Source of the DNA: JAIBAJ01 sp965284645
Lineage (GTDB): Bacteria; Bacteroidota; Bacteroidia; JAIBAJ01
Length of the DNA: 64,000 nt
Assembly (NCBI GenBank): GCA_965284645.1
Contig: OZ260106.1
Location: 558,001-622,000, forward strand
Reading direction: 5' to 3'
Shown: in pieces, positions 43,092-52,226 of the stretch
Layout: each line of letters starts with the position of its first letter
How positions within the stretch are numbered: position 1 is the stretch's first letter
Translations under genes and position numbers: made by a program
The notes under the pieces: model-generated
What the model was told of the DNA's origin: nothing
Database searches by the model: none
Seen by the model: the letters and a program-made list of their open reading frames with translations, nothing else

Positions 43092-43274
43092 CTATTTTGA
43101 ATCTCCTTCGGTTTTGGTTTCACCTTTGGAAGCGTCTTTAAACTCTTTCATTCCTTGTCCCAAACCTCTCATCAATTCTGGAATTTTCTTTCCACCAAAC
43201 AATAACACCACAATGGCGATAATTAAAATAATTTCAGTGGTACCAAGCATTCCTAAAAGAATAGAAGCGAACAT
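43092..43274 (-). CDS. tatA: Twin-arginine translocase subunit TatA
   Basis: A 60-residue protein with one membrane helix (TTEIILIIAIVVLLFGGKKIPEL), the hinge FGGKKIPEL, an amphipathic helix (RGLGQGMKEFKDA) and a charged tail. This is the TatA/E form, which forms the pore for folded proteins. tatC is not adjacent. Start at ATG 43274 is supported by a promoter box eight or more bases upstream; an internal Met at residue 9 (MLGTTEII) is the alternative. Confidence 0.92.
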   Translation of the reverse strand: MFASILLGMLGTTEIILIIAIVVLLFGGKKIPELMRGLGQGMKEFKDASKGETKTEGDSK

Positions 43275-43288
43275 GACTAAATTTTCGA

Positions 43289-43320
43289 CAAAGATAGGCT
43301 TTTTAACCCAAATTAATCAA
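43289..43320 (-). promoter_or_regulatory. tatA promoter (TTG / TAnnTTTG)
   Basis: On the minus strand TTG (43320-43318), 21 bases, TATCTTTG (43296-43289), then the ATG at 43274. The -33 part lies inside the AT-rich repeat, so the repeat contributes to this promoter. Confidence 0.6.
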
Positions 43321-43534
43321 TAGGAGGATTTTTTAATCCGAACTACTTGATTTAGTTGGGTTTACCCCGATTTAGCAGTTGTTATCAATTTGGCCATACA
43401 AATTGATTTACAACTGGTTAATCGTTTATGCATTTCTAATGCGTAATCTGGGTTAATCTAAATTTATCCATGGGAGGTTTATATAATCCTAACTGCTTGA
43501 TTTAGGGCGCTTTACCCCAAATGCCATTCATAAT
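43303..43534 (-). repeat. AT-rich intergenic repeat, inverted copy
   Basis: Reverse complement of the block at 2013-2376: aatcaataggaggatttt, aatccgaactacttgattta, GTTGTTATCAATTTG with CAAATTGATTTACAAC, gttaatcgtttatgcatttc and a partial second unit (43453-43534). Relative to the 2-kb copies the order is fully reversed. Confidence 0.7.
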
Positions 43535-43559
43535 TCCAGGACTAGTTTAATACTTATTA

Positions 43560-43701
43560 GGCGGGTCCCATTCGCCACAACCATTCTCCGCTGATTAGGC
43601 AGTATACTGGGCTCATGGTCGGGCTATTCACTGCTAGTCCTCGGTCTGCTCCGTGCCTCCGCATCCCTGTGGGCTATCCGTTGCTATCCCTACCCGGACG
43701 G
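43560..43701 (-). repeat. GC-rich structured repeat, copy F
   Basis: Reverse-oriented copy (GGCGGGTCCC ... CTACCCGGACGG). The terminal hairpin CCATTCGCC (43568-43576) / GGCTCATGG (43610-43618) pairs at both ends but has a 2x2 internal mismatch. Almost identical to copy H at 53981-54122. It forms the left half of a head-to-head pair with copy G. Confidence 0.8.
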
Positions 43702-43923
43702 AAGAATGTAAAGTGAGAAAAGAGTAGTGAGAAAAGAGTAGTGAGGAAGGTTAGGAGATATGAGTTATGAGATGGGAGTTATGGGATATCCTGGATGGGT
43801 AGTTCGGTATTATTTTCTATTTTCTCACTACTCATTTCTCACTCATTCTCACTACTCATTTCTCACTACTATTTCCCTAATTTTTATTGCCCCGGCATGG
43901 AATACTACTGCCCGTACTTCACC
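43702..43923. repeat. Spacer of the composite repeat, with internal inverted arms
   Basis: Lies between copies F and G. GTGAGAAAAGAGTAGTGAG at its start is partly complementary to CTCACTACTCATTTCTCAC near 43824 onward, so the spacer itself can fold. It ends GCCCCGGCATGGAATACTAC. A close relative lies at 54123-54323. No gene. Confidence 0.65.
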
Positions 43924-44087
43924 AAAAACCGGGCACGGAGGCTTCGGGCAAGGATAGAGGCAGTCTACCCCACAGGGTGGCGCAGGGCAACGGAGCCAAC
44001 CGAGGAGTAGCGCCGAAAGCCTGACCCAACCGCCTTGCACCAACTTATTTTTTGGCAGAAACTGGTATTTGCGGTTGGGGGCCCGCC
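43924..44087 (+). repeat. GC-rich structured repeat, copy G
   Basis: Forward copy opening AAAAACCGGGCACGGAGGC. Terminal arms CCCAACCGC (44025-44033) and GCGGTTGGG (44071-44079) pair perfectly and end GGCCCGCC. It begins the approach to the TonB-dependent receptor gene; 120 bases separate them. Confidence 0.8.
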
Positions 44088-44183
44088 AAATGATACAGAA
44101 AAAAAGGAGGGAATTCAAGCATGACCGCTGATAGAATTGAAATAACACAAGAAACTTTATCAAGCCTCATAGCAAAAGGCGTT

Positions 44184-44191
44184 TATCTTTG
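44184..44191 (+). promoter_or_regulatory. -7 promoter box of the TonB-dependent receptor gene
   Basis: TATCTTTG, 15 bases before the ATG at 44207. The in-frame TTG at 44189 lies inside this box and is therefore rejected as a start. Confidence 0.6.
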
Positions 44192-44206
44192 CCGACTTTA
44201 TTGCTA

Positions 44207-46561
44207 ATGAACGTGTTTCGTACCCTTCTTTTTTCTATTGCTTTTTTGGCCTTTTCCACCCTTGGATTTTCCCAAAATTCGGCCACTATTCGTGGAAATG
44301 TTTATGACAAAAAAACAGGTGAACCCTCCATCGGGATTGCTACTCAAATAAAAGGGACCACCATTTACTCAGTGACGGATGTGAATGGTTATTTTTCTAT
44401 CAATAAGCTGGCCCCAGGGAAATACACAATTATAGTGAAAGCGCTTGGTTATGAAGAACTTAACGAGGAGGTAGAGGTGAAGGCTAATGAGTTGAAAACC
44501 GTCAAACTATTTTTGAATACGGCATCCAAAGAGATTAAAGAAGTGGTGGTAAGCGCATCGAAAGAGGATGCTAAAACATTGACCGGCGTTTCGGTACAAA
44601 AAATTACACCAAAGGATATTGCGAAGGTGCCATCGGTAGGCGGCGAACCGGAGTTTGCACAATACCTACAAATTTTGCCAGGTATTACTACCACAGGCGA
44701 CCAAGGCGGACAATTGTATATTCGTGGCGGTTCGCCCGTACAAAATAAAGTATTGCTGGATGGAATGATTATTTACAATCCTTTTCACAGCATTGGCTTG
44801 TTTTCGGTTTTTGATACGGATGTGATTCGGAATGCGGATGTGTATACTGGCGGATTCTCAGCTAATTATGGTGGTAGAGTTTCATCCATCATGGATATTA
44901 CCACACGAAATGGAAACAATAAAAAGATAAGCGGGAAAATTTCGGTGAATACCTTTGGTTCTAAATTGCTATTTGAAGGTCCATTGAAAAAACAAAAAGA
45001 TGGTAGTGGCTTTAGTTCATTTATACTTTCCGGAAAAACCTCCTACCTCGATCAAACCTCGAAATACATTTACCAATATAGCTTTGATGATTCAAAACCT
45101 GGTCCGTTTAATCTTGGAAAGGATACAACAGGTTTGGGAATACCTTACAGCTTCAACGATTTCTACGGAAAAATTGCGACTCAAAGCAACAATGGTTCTA
45201 AATTCAATGTGTACGGCTTCTCTTTCAATGATAAAGTAAATTACAGTGCCGTTACCAACTTCAAATGGAATTCGTATGGTGTGGGAACGGATTTTGTGGT
45301 TATTCCTGCCTCTGCTCCAGTTTTGATAGGCGGAAATGTTTCTTACTCCGATTATAAAATCAACTTAACTGAAACAAACCTACAAAACCGTTCAAGCCGA
45401 ATCAGTGGATTTAATGTGGGTTTGAACTTTACTCATATCAAAAGGGCGAGTGAAATGAAATATGGATTGGAAGTGGTAGGGTTTAACACCGATTTCAATT
45501 ACTTTACGGCAGCCAAGCGCTTTATCCAACAAAAGGAAAGTACAACCGAAATTGCAGCTTATTTCAAATACCGTATCAATATTGGTAAGTTGGTATTGGA
45601 TCCAAGTTTCCGCTTCCATTATTATGCCTCCTTGGGAAATGCTTCGCCAGAGCCTCGTTTGAGTGCTAAAATGAATATTACCGATTGGTTAAGGATGAAA
45701 TATGCGGGCGGTTTTTATTCCCAAAACTTAATCAGCGCCAATAGCGATAGAGATGTGGTTAACCTGTTTTATGGTTTCTTGAGTGGTAGCGATAATCTGC
45801 CATCAGAATACCGTGGTAAAGAGGTGAAATCGCGTCTGCAAAAGGCTATTCACAACATTTTCGGAATTGAAGTGGATTTGGGTAGTCGATTGACCTTGAA
45901 TGTTGAAGGGTACTATAAACTCTTCAACCAATTAACCAGTTTGAACCGCGACAAGCAGTTTGAAGACACAGAAGTATATGCCGATGAGCCAGATGTATTG
46001 AAAAAGGATTTTATTATCGAAACCGGTAAAGCCTATGGTTTAGATGTGTTGTTTAAATACGAATACAAACGTTTGTATGTATGGTTGGCTTATAGTTTGA
46101 GCCGTGTAACCCGCAGTGATGAGTTCCGCACCGATTACAATCCCTTTTTCGACCGTCGCCACAATGTGAACTTTGTAACCTCTTACACTTTCGGCAAAAA
46201 TTTAGACTGGGAAGTTGATTTCCGCTGGAATCTAGGTTCTGGATTCCCAACCACCCCAACACAAGGCTATTTCGAGAATTTGAACCTAACCAATGGAATC
46301 AATAGCAATTATACCACTTCTAACGGCAATTTAGGGATAGTTTATGGCGATTTGAATGCTAAACGCCTACCTTGGTACCACCGCTTGGATTTCTCGATCA
46401 AACGTAAATTTGTGTTTAAAAATGATGCCACTTTGGCTATCAACTTGGGCTGCACCAACCTGTACAACCGCGAGAACATTTTCTATTTCGATCGGGTGCG
46501 TTATAAGCGTGTCAACCAATTGCCGATTTTACCTACCATCGGAATGTCATTTAGTTTTTAA
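44207..46561 (+). CDS. TonB-dependent outer-membrane receptor with carboxypeptidase-like N-terminal domain
   Basis: A 784-residue receptor. Signal peptide (about residues 1-22), CarboxypepD_reg-like domain (ATIRGNVYDKKTGEPSIGIA, to about residue 105), plug domain (VGGEPEFAQYLQILPGITTTGDQGGQLYIRGGSP, about 135-240), and a long barrel ending with the aromatic strand IGMSFSF. It lacks the long SusC-specific signature and no SusD gene follows, so it is probably not a glycan SusCD importer. Ligand unknown. Energised by a TonB/Exb system such as that encoded at 50-53 kb. A hairpin terminator follows. Confidence 0.92.
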   Translation: MNVFRTLLFSIAFLAFSTLGFSQNSATIRGNVYDKKTGEPSIGIATQIKGTTIYSVTDVNGYFSINKLAPGKYTIIVKALGYEELNEEVEVKANELKTVKLFLNTASKEIKEVVVSASKEDAKTLTGVSVQKITPKDIAKVPSVGGEPEFAQYLQILPGITTTGDQGGQLYIRGGSPVQNKVLLDGMIIYNPFHSIGLFSVFDTDVIRNADVYTGGFSANYGGRVSSIMDITTRNGNNKKISGKISVNTFGSKLLFEGPLKKQKDGSGFSSFILSGKTSYLDQTSKYIYQYSFDDSKPGPFNLGKDTTGLGIPYSFNDFYGKIATQSNNGSKFNVYGFSFNDKVNYSAVTNFKWNSYGVGTDFVVIPASAPVLIGGNVSYSDYKINLTETNLQNRSSRISGFNVGLNFTHIKRASEMKYGLEVVGFNTDFNYFTAAKRFIQQKESTTEIAAYFKYRINIGKLVLDPSFRFHYYASLGNASPEPRLSAKMNITDWLRMKYAGGFYSQNLISANSDRDVVNLFYGFLSGSDNLPSEYRGKEVKSRLQKAIHNIFGIEVDLGSRLTLNVEGYYKLFNQLTSLNRDKQFEDTEVYADEPDVLKKDFIIETGKAYGLDVLFKYEYKRLYVWLAYSLSRVTRSDEFRTDYNPFFDRRHNVNFVTSYTFGKNLDWEVDFRWNLGSGFPTTPTQGYFENLNLTNGINSNYTTSNGNLGIVYGDLNAKRLPWYHRLDFSIKRKFVFKNDATLAINLGCTNLYNRENIFYFDRVRYKRVNQLPILPTIGMSFSF

Positions 46562-46853
46562 TTAGAACTGAATCCATTCATACCCAAACGACTTCGTATA
46601 AACCTATCCATGAAAAAGGGAGCCAATTATTAAATTAGCTCCCTTTTCTTTTTTCTACCAATTGGCGTGATTCCAATCCAGGTATTCCATTGGTAATACC
46701 GAATATAAATCTGTAATAGTCCAATTATGCTTCGCAATAATTTGCCTAAACAGCTTTTATATCGGCATTTACCTTTCTAAATTTACAAATTGCCTATGGG
46801 CCATTTATAAATTAAAATTGGTATAAAAATACCTACGCGGTTTCAAGTATAGC
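46562..46853. other. Gap with terminator, otherwise nothing seen
   Basis: Convergent gap of about 290 bases. Apart from the receptor terminator it is AT-rich with no gene or repeat recognised. Confidence 0.4.
46613..46654 (+). terminator. Rho-independent terminator of the TonB-dependent receptor gene
   Basis: AAAAGGGAGC and GCTCCCTTTT form a perfect 10-bp stem with a 14-base AT-rich loop, followed by CTTTTTT. The symmetric A/T flanks allow use in both directions. Confidence 0.85.
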
Positions 46854-48047
46854 TTACCTTTTTAGTTTGCTATCGCTTTTACCAGCTTCCCTTTGGTTTG
46901 ATCCTTGGGTTTTGTTTGGACTAGCCATTTGTTGGCTCTGACGACTTCCTTCGTTGTTGAAGGTTCTGGATTGGCTTCTATTCTGTTCTGGAATGATTGC
47001 CTTTCCTTGCCCTTTTGAACTTGGGCTAGCCTGGGGCATCCGGCTTGGTTCTTGGTTTCCATATTCCCTTGTGCTTGGTTTGGCCGCAGGTTGATAGCTT
47101 GGTTGTCTGTTGTAACTTGGACTTGGGCTATCGTATTGTTTGCTTTGGGTTCTTTGGCTGGGGTTGCTACGTGTTCCTTGTTCCGACAAGTTGATGGTAT
47201 TTTGGGTAGTATTCCCTTTGATAGTTTGGGTTGAACCAGGTGCAGGTTTGCCGTTTTGCAGATTTACCAATTGGGAAGGTTTGGCTTGGGCGTTGGTTTT
47301 GGCAACAGTAGGGCGATACACATTCACTTGATTACTATTAAAGGTATTTACGCCGGGTTTGCTGCTTTCGCGAATATTAACCGCTGTAATGCGACTACCA
47401 CTTGCACGTTCAATTTCCATTTTGGGTGGTCCAGCTGGGGTGGAACGGTGGCCATAATAGGTGTTGTTGTTGATAATAGTGATGTTGGTTACATTGTTCA
47501 CTACCACATTGTTTCCCATATGGATATTGTTTCCATAACCCACATAATGGTGGTTGTACCATTGTCTATGCCCTAGGTAACGGGGCGAAACAAAGCACCA
47601 GTGATTTACCGGAGGGTAATAGTTGTTGTTGTATCCATAATTTGGTGCCATGGGTGCCCAACCATAGTTACCGCCATAGCTACCCCAAGTTACCCAGGCT
47701 GGTGCCCAATCATAACCTGGAATCCATAACCAACCATAGTAGTTGTCGTAAGTCCAGTTACCGTAGTGGAAAGTGGCCCAACCCCAGTTATAGTTTGAGT
47801 TCCAGAACCAACCACTTTGGGTATAGATCCAATATCCTTCTGAATAGTAAGGTCTAAAGTTCGGACCGGCTTGAGGCATCCACACATATCCATAGTTTGG
47901 GTGAGGCATCCAATAACCATAAGGAGAAAGCTGGTCGTAAAATACTTGGAAGTTGATGCTGTATTGTGCTTGGGATTTTTGTACCTCGGTCAAGCTAAGC
48001 AATCCAGTGATAATAGCAACTAATCCAAAAAGTCTAAATCGTTTCAT
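46854..48047 (-). CDS. DUF6600 domain exported protein, aromatic and Asn-rich
   Basis: A 397-residue protein. Signal peptide MKRFRLFGLVAIITGLLSL...QAQ, then a Trp/Tyr/Gly-rich N-terminal half (YGYWMPHPNYGYVWMP, GWFWNSNYNWGWATFHYGNW, GWLWIPGYDWAPAWV, YGWAPM) typical of DUF6600, followed by an Asn-rich VNNVTNITIINNNTYYG and a low-complexity Ser/Gln/Pro/Arg tail from about residue 250 to the end, which is likely unfolded. The function of the family is unknown; the exported form points to the periplasm or surface. ATG at 48047 is chosen because it starts the signal peptide. Confidence 0.8.
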   Translation of the reverse strand: MKRFRLFGLVAIITGLLSLTEVQKSQAQYSINFQVFYDQLSPYGYWMPHPNYGYVWMPQAGPNFRPYYSEGYWIYTQSGWFWNSNYNWGWATFHYGNWTYDNYYGWLWIPGYDWAPAWVTWGSYGGNYGWAPMAPNYGYNNNYYPPVNHWCFVSPRYLGHRQWYNHHYVGYGNNIHMGNNVVVNNVTNITIINNNTYYGHRSTPAGPPKMEIERASGSRITAVNIRESSKPGVNTFNSNQVNVYRPTVAKTNAQAKPSQLVNLQNGKPAPGSTQTIKGNTTQNTINLSEQGTRSNPSQRTQSKQYDSPSPSYNRQPSYQPAAKPSTREYGNQEPSRMPQASPSSKGQGKAIIPEQNRSQSRTFNNEGSRQSQQMASPNKTQGSNQREAGKSDSKLKR

Positions 48048-48182
48048 GATTTCTAAGTTTTGAAGAGGTAATGCCAATTCGCGTGCCAAACTTGTAAAAT
48101 CAATAAAAAAAACTGAAAGGAGGATGCCCAATATTTGCCGGAATCCCTTGTCAATAATGGCTTTTGGCCGAAAATAGGAAAA

Positions 48183-49781
48183 TTAGAAATCGTGGTATAG
48201 GTTATACAATGAAGTTTGTACACCAAAATAAAGGTATTGGATTTTGTTGCGGGTTTCGCCATACCATTCCCAGCGGTTGGTCATGCCTGCTTGGATATTG
48301 AGGTTGTAAGCTGGGTTCAGGATAAATCCGACTCTGAAATCGGCATAGGCCATCGAAGCGTTTTGCCCTTGAAACCAGGCTCGGCCAACGGTAGCTCCTT
48401 GATCGCCCTTGAAAATATTTCGTCCAAAACTTACAGCATTGGAGGTGTCTCTACCGTATTGGCAATACATCCCTTTTGCTTCAAACCACACTCGACCATA
48501 GCGGTAAGCAAGGAAACTCAGCACTTCACGGAAATTTGCTCCGATAGGGTGACTTAGGTTTTGGTTGTAGTGGCTCCAAACATTGCCCGCGCGGTTGGAA
48601 GAATAGGTATATGGCGCACATTGGTTGAATTCAACCTGCCAGAAGAGATTCTTTAGGAAAAACAGATTATAGGTTTTAAAACCTACCTGAATAGCAAATT
48701 TAGGCGAACTTGGTAAGCTATCAGTTTGGGTACTGCCACCTAGGTCGTCAAGTAATCCTTGGCCATAAAGATGAGTATGTTTAAAGAGTTTAAGTTTTAG
48801 GTTAAGTCCAAGGTTGGTGTTGTTGCGTCCGGCTAAGCCATTTTGAGCCCAAGCGGATAAAATGATGGGATTGGCAAAATTATAGCTGGTTTTAGCCAGA
48901 CTTTTTCCTTCCCAAATTGTTCCTTCAAACAATCCGATTTGAATTCGTTTTCCAAGGTTGAACCCAAGGTAGTGAATACTCATAAACTTTTTCTGGAAAG
49001 GTTGTTGGGGGTCGGCTTGGGTAATACCATCCTGCAATTGGGCCATCAACACATAGTATTTCAGGCGCCAGATATTTGCTGTAAATTTTAGGAAGGGATA
49101 ATTGAAGGAATGGTCGCTGAGGAGGAAGGAACGATACCCTTCACCAATGAAATTTTTATCGTTTCCAAACTGTATATTCAATTGTTTTATGGGCGACCAG
49201 CTTACATAACCTGTTGCTATTCCATAGTCGTATCCATTGGTTTTGAAAGGCTTATACCGGCCAAAATTGGGAACCACTTGGTAGTTTTTTACATAATCGG
49301 CTAAGTAAGGGAAAAGTTGAGATTGTGTTTCGAGGTACGAAGCGAAAAAGGCTACTTGCTTTCCGATAGTACCTTGCACCATTAATCCACGGGTGTTGAT
49401 GGTATAAGTTGTAGAGGGGCTTGTGGCGATATCTCGACCATATTGCAGATTGAACAGGGGAGAAACGGCCAAGGAGAAATTTGCAGAATCGAGTTGTAGC
49501 AGATGCTTGTGCAGGATTTTTCGTCCGATGAAGGTCTTACCGAATTTGCTTACCTTAAACCTTCTTCTTAAAAAATAATCACTATCCATGGCCTGGTTCA
49601 TATCAGCGATTCGATAGGGTTTTATGGCTGTAAAGAAGGTTTTGGCGCTATCGTTGATTAGGTTGAGGGATTCTTCGTTGCGGTAATAAAGTTGGTGGTT
49701 GAGAGGCAAAAAAAGCTGTTGTGCCTGGGTCCAAAAGGGCAGGCTTGCAAACAGGGTAAAAAGTAACAGCTTGTGTTTCAC
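48183..49781 (-). CDS. Wzi/RemB-like outer-membrane beta-barrel protein
   Basis: A 532-residue protein with a signal peptide (MKHKLLLFTLFASLPFWTQAQ). The central QFGNDKNFIGEGYRSFLLSD and FNYPFLKFTANIWRL segments are shared with the Wzi-type capsule-assembly family and with Flavobacterium gliding-related RemB-like proteins. The rest is amphipathic beta strands, rich in aromatic girdle residues. A capsule or exopolysaccharide attachment role is suggested by the family only. Transcribed toward the DUF6600 gene, 135 bases apart. Confidence 0.75.
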   Translation of the reverse strand: MKHKLLLFTLFASLPFWTQAQQLFLPLNHQLYYRNEESLNLINDSAKTFFTAIKPYRIADMNQAMDSDYFLRRRFKVSKFGKTFIGRKILHKHLLQLDSANFSLAVSPLFNLQYGRDIATSPSTTYTINTRGLMVQGTIGKQVAFFASYLETQSQLFPYLADYVKNYQVVPNFGRYKPFKTNGYDYGIATGYVSWSPIKQLNIQFGNDKNFIGEGYRSFLLSDHSFNYPFLKFTANIWRLKYYVLMAQLQDGITQADPQQPFQKKFMSIHYLGFNLGKRIQIGLFEGTIWEGKSLAKTSYNFANPIILSAWAQNGLAGRNNTNLGLNLKLKLFKHTHLYGQGLLDDLGGSTQTDSLPSSPKFAIQVGFKTYNLFFLKNLFWQVEFNQCAPYTYSSNRAGNVWSHYNQNLSHPIGANFREVLSFLAYRYGRVWFEAKGMYCQYGRDTSNAVSFGRNIFKGDQGATVGRAWFQGQNASMAYADFRVGFILNPAYNLNIQAGMTNRWEWYGETRNKIQYLYFGVQTSLYNLYHDF

Positions 49782-49923
49782 TGTTGCGAAAGTAGGTGTT
49801 TAGCTTAAAATTATTACCATTTGGATATGATATTGGTATCCAATTTGTTCAAAATCCAAAGAATAGTTTGATTTTTGGGTCATTAAATGGGGTTTTTGCC
49901 CTACCTACCAGTAATTAGAGCAA

Positions 49924-49958
49924 AAAAAAGCCCCCGAATATTTTTCGAGGGCTTTTTT
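49924..49958 (-). terminator. Rho-independent terminator of the exb-tonB operon
   Basis: AAAAAAGCCC...CGAA and TTCG.AGGGCTTTTTT form a long stem just after the tonB stop (49976). The T/A tails on both sides let it act in either direction. Confidence 0.85.
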
Positions 49959-49975
49959 GAAAAGATAAGCTTGAA

Positions 49976-50788
49976 TTAAGAAAGAACAAACTTGATTGGC
50001 AAGGTAAATTGTACACGTACAGCTTTACCGGTTTGTCTTCCAGGAGTCCATTTTGGCAATGATTTGATTACGCGAACCGCTTCTTGGTCTAAATCTTTGG
50101 AAGCTGCTCCGCGGGCTACTCTAACATCCACTACTTCACCATTTTGGTCCACTACGAACTCTACATAAACAGTACCCGTGATACCGTTTTCTTTAGCGAT
50201 TGGTGGGTATTTAATGGATTTGGAGATGTATTTCAACAATTCACCTTCCCCACCTGGGAAAACTGGAGGTTGTTCCACGATTTTGAAGGTTTCAACTGGA
50301 GGTGGTTCTTCTACCACTTCGTTTCCTTTCCCAGTTTCCAAAAGGCTCATGTCTACACCGTTTTCATCACCTTCTTGGGTAGTGGCACCGGCATCAACTT
50401 CTTTCATTTCCTCTTGGGTAGGTGGTGTTTCTTCTTCAGGCACTTCTTCCACGATTACCGGAGGGGTAAACTGCACCGTTGATTTCAAAGGTGGTGGTGG
50501 TTCGGCTGGTGGTGGTGGTGGTTCTTCCTTGTCCAATGGTGGTGGTTCTTCCAAGGTTGTTACCTCGGTCATGGCAAGTTCTTGTTTTTCTGGAATAATA
50601 CCAGAAATAACCCGAATAATAACTGGTAGACTAACTACGAAGGTGAAGAATAGGATGGCTAATAAAAGTGCCAATCCTGTGTTTTTGGAATTCTTTTTAC
50701 GAATTACATACGCACCATATTCTTGGTTTCGGCCTTCGAATACGATATCAACCCAGTTGTCGGAGAAAATTGAATTATTTGCTGACAT
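49976..50788 (-). CDS. tonB: TonB energy-transducing protein
   Basis: A 270-residue protein that carries proton-motive energy from ExbB/ExbD to outer-membrane receptors. N-terminal cytoplasmic segment (NQEYGAYVIRKKNSKN), one membrane helix (about residues 38-60), a Pro/Glu-rich periplasmic spacer (EEPPPLDKEEPPPPPAEPPPPLK), and a C-terminal TonB domain (FPGGEGELLKYISKSIKYPPIAKENGITGTVYVEF, RVIKSLPKWTPGRQTGKAV). Last gene of the exbB-exbD-exbD-tonB operon; six bases from the upstream exbD. Confidence 0.94.
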   Translation of the reverse strand: MSANNSIFSDNWVDIVFEGRNQEYGAYVIRKKNSKNTGLALLLAILFFTFVVSLPVIIRVISGIIPEKQELAMTEVTTLEEPPPLDKEEPPPPPAEPPPPLKSTVQFTPPVIVEEVPEEETPPTQEEMKEVDAGATTQEGDENGVDMSLLETGKGNEVVEEPPPVETFKIVEQPPVFPGGEGELLKYISKSIKYPPIAKENGITGTVYVEFVVDQNGEVVDVRVARGAASKDLDQEAVRVIKSLPKWTPGRQTGKAVRVQFTLPIKFVLS

Positions 50789-50793
50789 GGTTA

Positions 50794-51426
50794 TTAAGGT
50801 TGAGTTGGTGATGCTGCTTCTACAGCTTGTTTTTCGATTTCATTCAGTTCTACCACCGCAAACACCCCGATATCGCAGATTTGCATTTCATCCAAAATAT
50901 CGATCATGTTTTTATAGATGGATTGATCGGAAGGTTTAATCAAAATCAAAGGGCCGGTTTTGTCTGCCTTAGCTTCTTTTATACCTTTTTTGTACGCTTC
51001 CTCAGTAATCTTTCCGTCTTGGAATTCCTTGCGTAAAGCCGTACATTTATCGTGGATAGTCTTGTTTCGTTTCAACAAGTATTTCCGGATTCCATCTTTT
51101 CCAAAGTTGGTGGTTTCAAAGCTTAGGTTATCAGGCAAACCTTCGTAATAAAAGATATTACCTTTTGGACCTAAAATCAGTGTTACCGCCCTGTCTTTTG
51201 GAAATTTAGTTTGCTCTTCCTCTGTAGGTGGTTTATCTGGTTTTACAGGCATGTTAATCTCCATCGTTTTAGGCTTACTCATGGAGGTGGTAAGCATAAA
51301 GAACGTAATAAGGAGAAATCCTAAGTCCACCATCGGGGTAAAGTCTACCCGGGTGCTCATTTTCTTGCCACGGGGTTTGCCACCTTTCTTATGGCCACCA
51401 CCACCGCCGCCTTCTATATCTGCCAT
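50794..51426 (-). CDS. exbD: ExbD/TolR-family protein, second copy
   Basis: A 210-residue biopolymer-transport subunit. A basic Gly/Lys-rich N-terminus (GGGGGHKKGGKPRGKK), then one membrane helix with the proton-carrying Asp in RVDFTPMVDLGFLLITFFMLTTS, then a periplasmic domain. It is longer than E. coli ExbD and has a large insertion (LPDNLSFETTNF onward), as is common in this phylum. It differs clearly from the neighbouring exbD, so the pair is old. Six bases before tonB. Confidence 0.92.
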   Translation of the reverse strand: MADIEGGGGGGHKKGGKPRGKKMSTRVDFTPMVDLGFLLITFFMLTTSMSKPKTMEINMPVKPDKPPTEEEQTKFPKDRAVTLILGPKGNIFYYEGLPDNLSFETTNFGKDGIRKYLLKRNKTIHDKCTALRKEFQDGKITEEAYKKGIKEAKADKTGPLILIKPSDQSIYKNMIDILDEMQICDIGVFAVVELNEIEKQAVEAASPTQP

Positions 51427-51518
51427 GGGATTTCGTTTTTAATGTGTTAAACTTCTTTTACTTGAGATGTCGTCTTTGGAAGGATTCCATAATCCAACGA
51501 AAGATTTATTCTAAAATT

Positions 51519-52139
51519 TTATTCGCTACCGGTTTTTCTTGGGTCAGCTTCCATGCTGGTGATAAAATTAAAGCGGTTCACATTTTTCTCTTGAACCACT
51601 TTAATGATACGTTTTACAACAGGGTATTGGGTGTCCATATCCCCTTTGATTGCCACACGGATGTTGTTATTAGTCAACCTGGCTTGCCAAATCCAATCGC
51701 CCAATTCATTGTTCAACGAATCCATTGGGATACCTGAACTGGTTTTATTGAAATTCGAACGTTTGTCGGCAGGCAATGACAAATATTGTTTGATTTGATT
51801 AAACGGCATCCCGAATTGGTCAACCAGTGAAAACTGCTTAATTTCATTTGGGGTGAATGCCACGCCTTTTAAGGCTGCCATTTTGGTAATCAAACCCTCC
51901 CGGTTAAATTGTCCGTCGATACCGAAAAATACTCTTCCTTTTTCATCCACTGAAATGATCATTACATCTTGTTCAGGTAATACGATTTCAGAAACGGAGG
52001 AAGGAGTATCTACTATAATCGGCTCGTCGGGCTTGAACTTGGTGGCCAACATGAAGAAGGTCAGTAGCAGGAACGCTACGTCCGTCATCGCTGTCATGTC
52101 AACCATCGTGCTCTTACGAGGTACTTTTACTTTTGGCAT
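51519..52139 (-). CDS. exbD: ExbD/TolR-family protein, first copy
   Basis: A 206-residue protein with the motor motif STMVDMTAMTDVAFLLLTFFMLAT, including the essential Asp. The periplasmic part has VFFGIDGQFN and DTQYPVVKRIIKVVQEKNVNRF, typical of ExbD/TolR. It lies between exbB (87-base gap) and the second exbD (92-base gap). Probably forms a mixed ExbD ring with the second copy, which is inference. Confidence 0.92.
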   Translation of the reverse strand: MPKVKVPRKSTMVDMTAMTDVAFLLLTFFMLATKFKPDEPIIVDTPSSVSEIVLPEQDVMIISVDEKGRVFFGIDGQFNREGLITKMAALKGVAFTPNEIKQFSLVDQFGMPFNQIKQYLSLPADKRSNFNKTSSGIPMDSLNNELGDWIWQARLTNNNIRVAIKGDMDTQYPVVKRIIKVVQEKNVNRFNFITSMEADPRKTGSE

Positions 52140-52226
52140 TTTGCTTGAATTTAAACCTTATTGCTAAGGCTTATAAGTAATTAATTGAAAATTAAACTGG
52201 TCTTCCATTTAGAAAACCAGAAACAA

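Noticed and set aside
43924..44087. rRNA or tRNA-like gene
   Set aside because: The GC-rich structured sequence prompted this thought, but no tRNA arms, CCA end or rRNA core motifs are present.
50178..50939. 253-codon plus-strand frame opposite tonB and exbD
   Set aside because: Antisense to two strongly supported genes; Gly/Ser-rich product mirrors the Pro codons of tonB.
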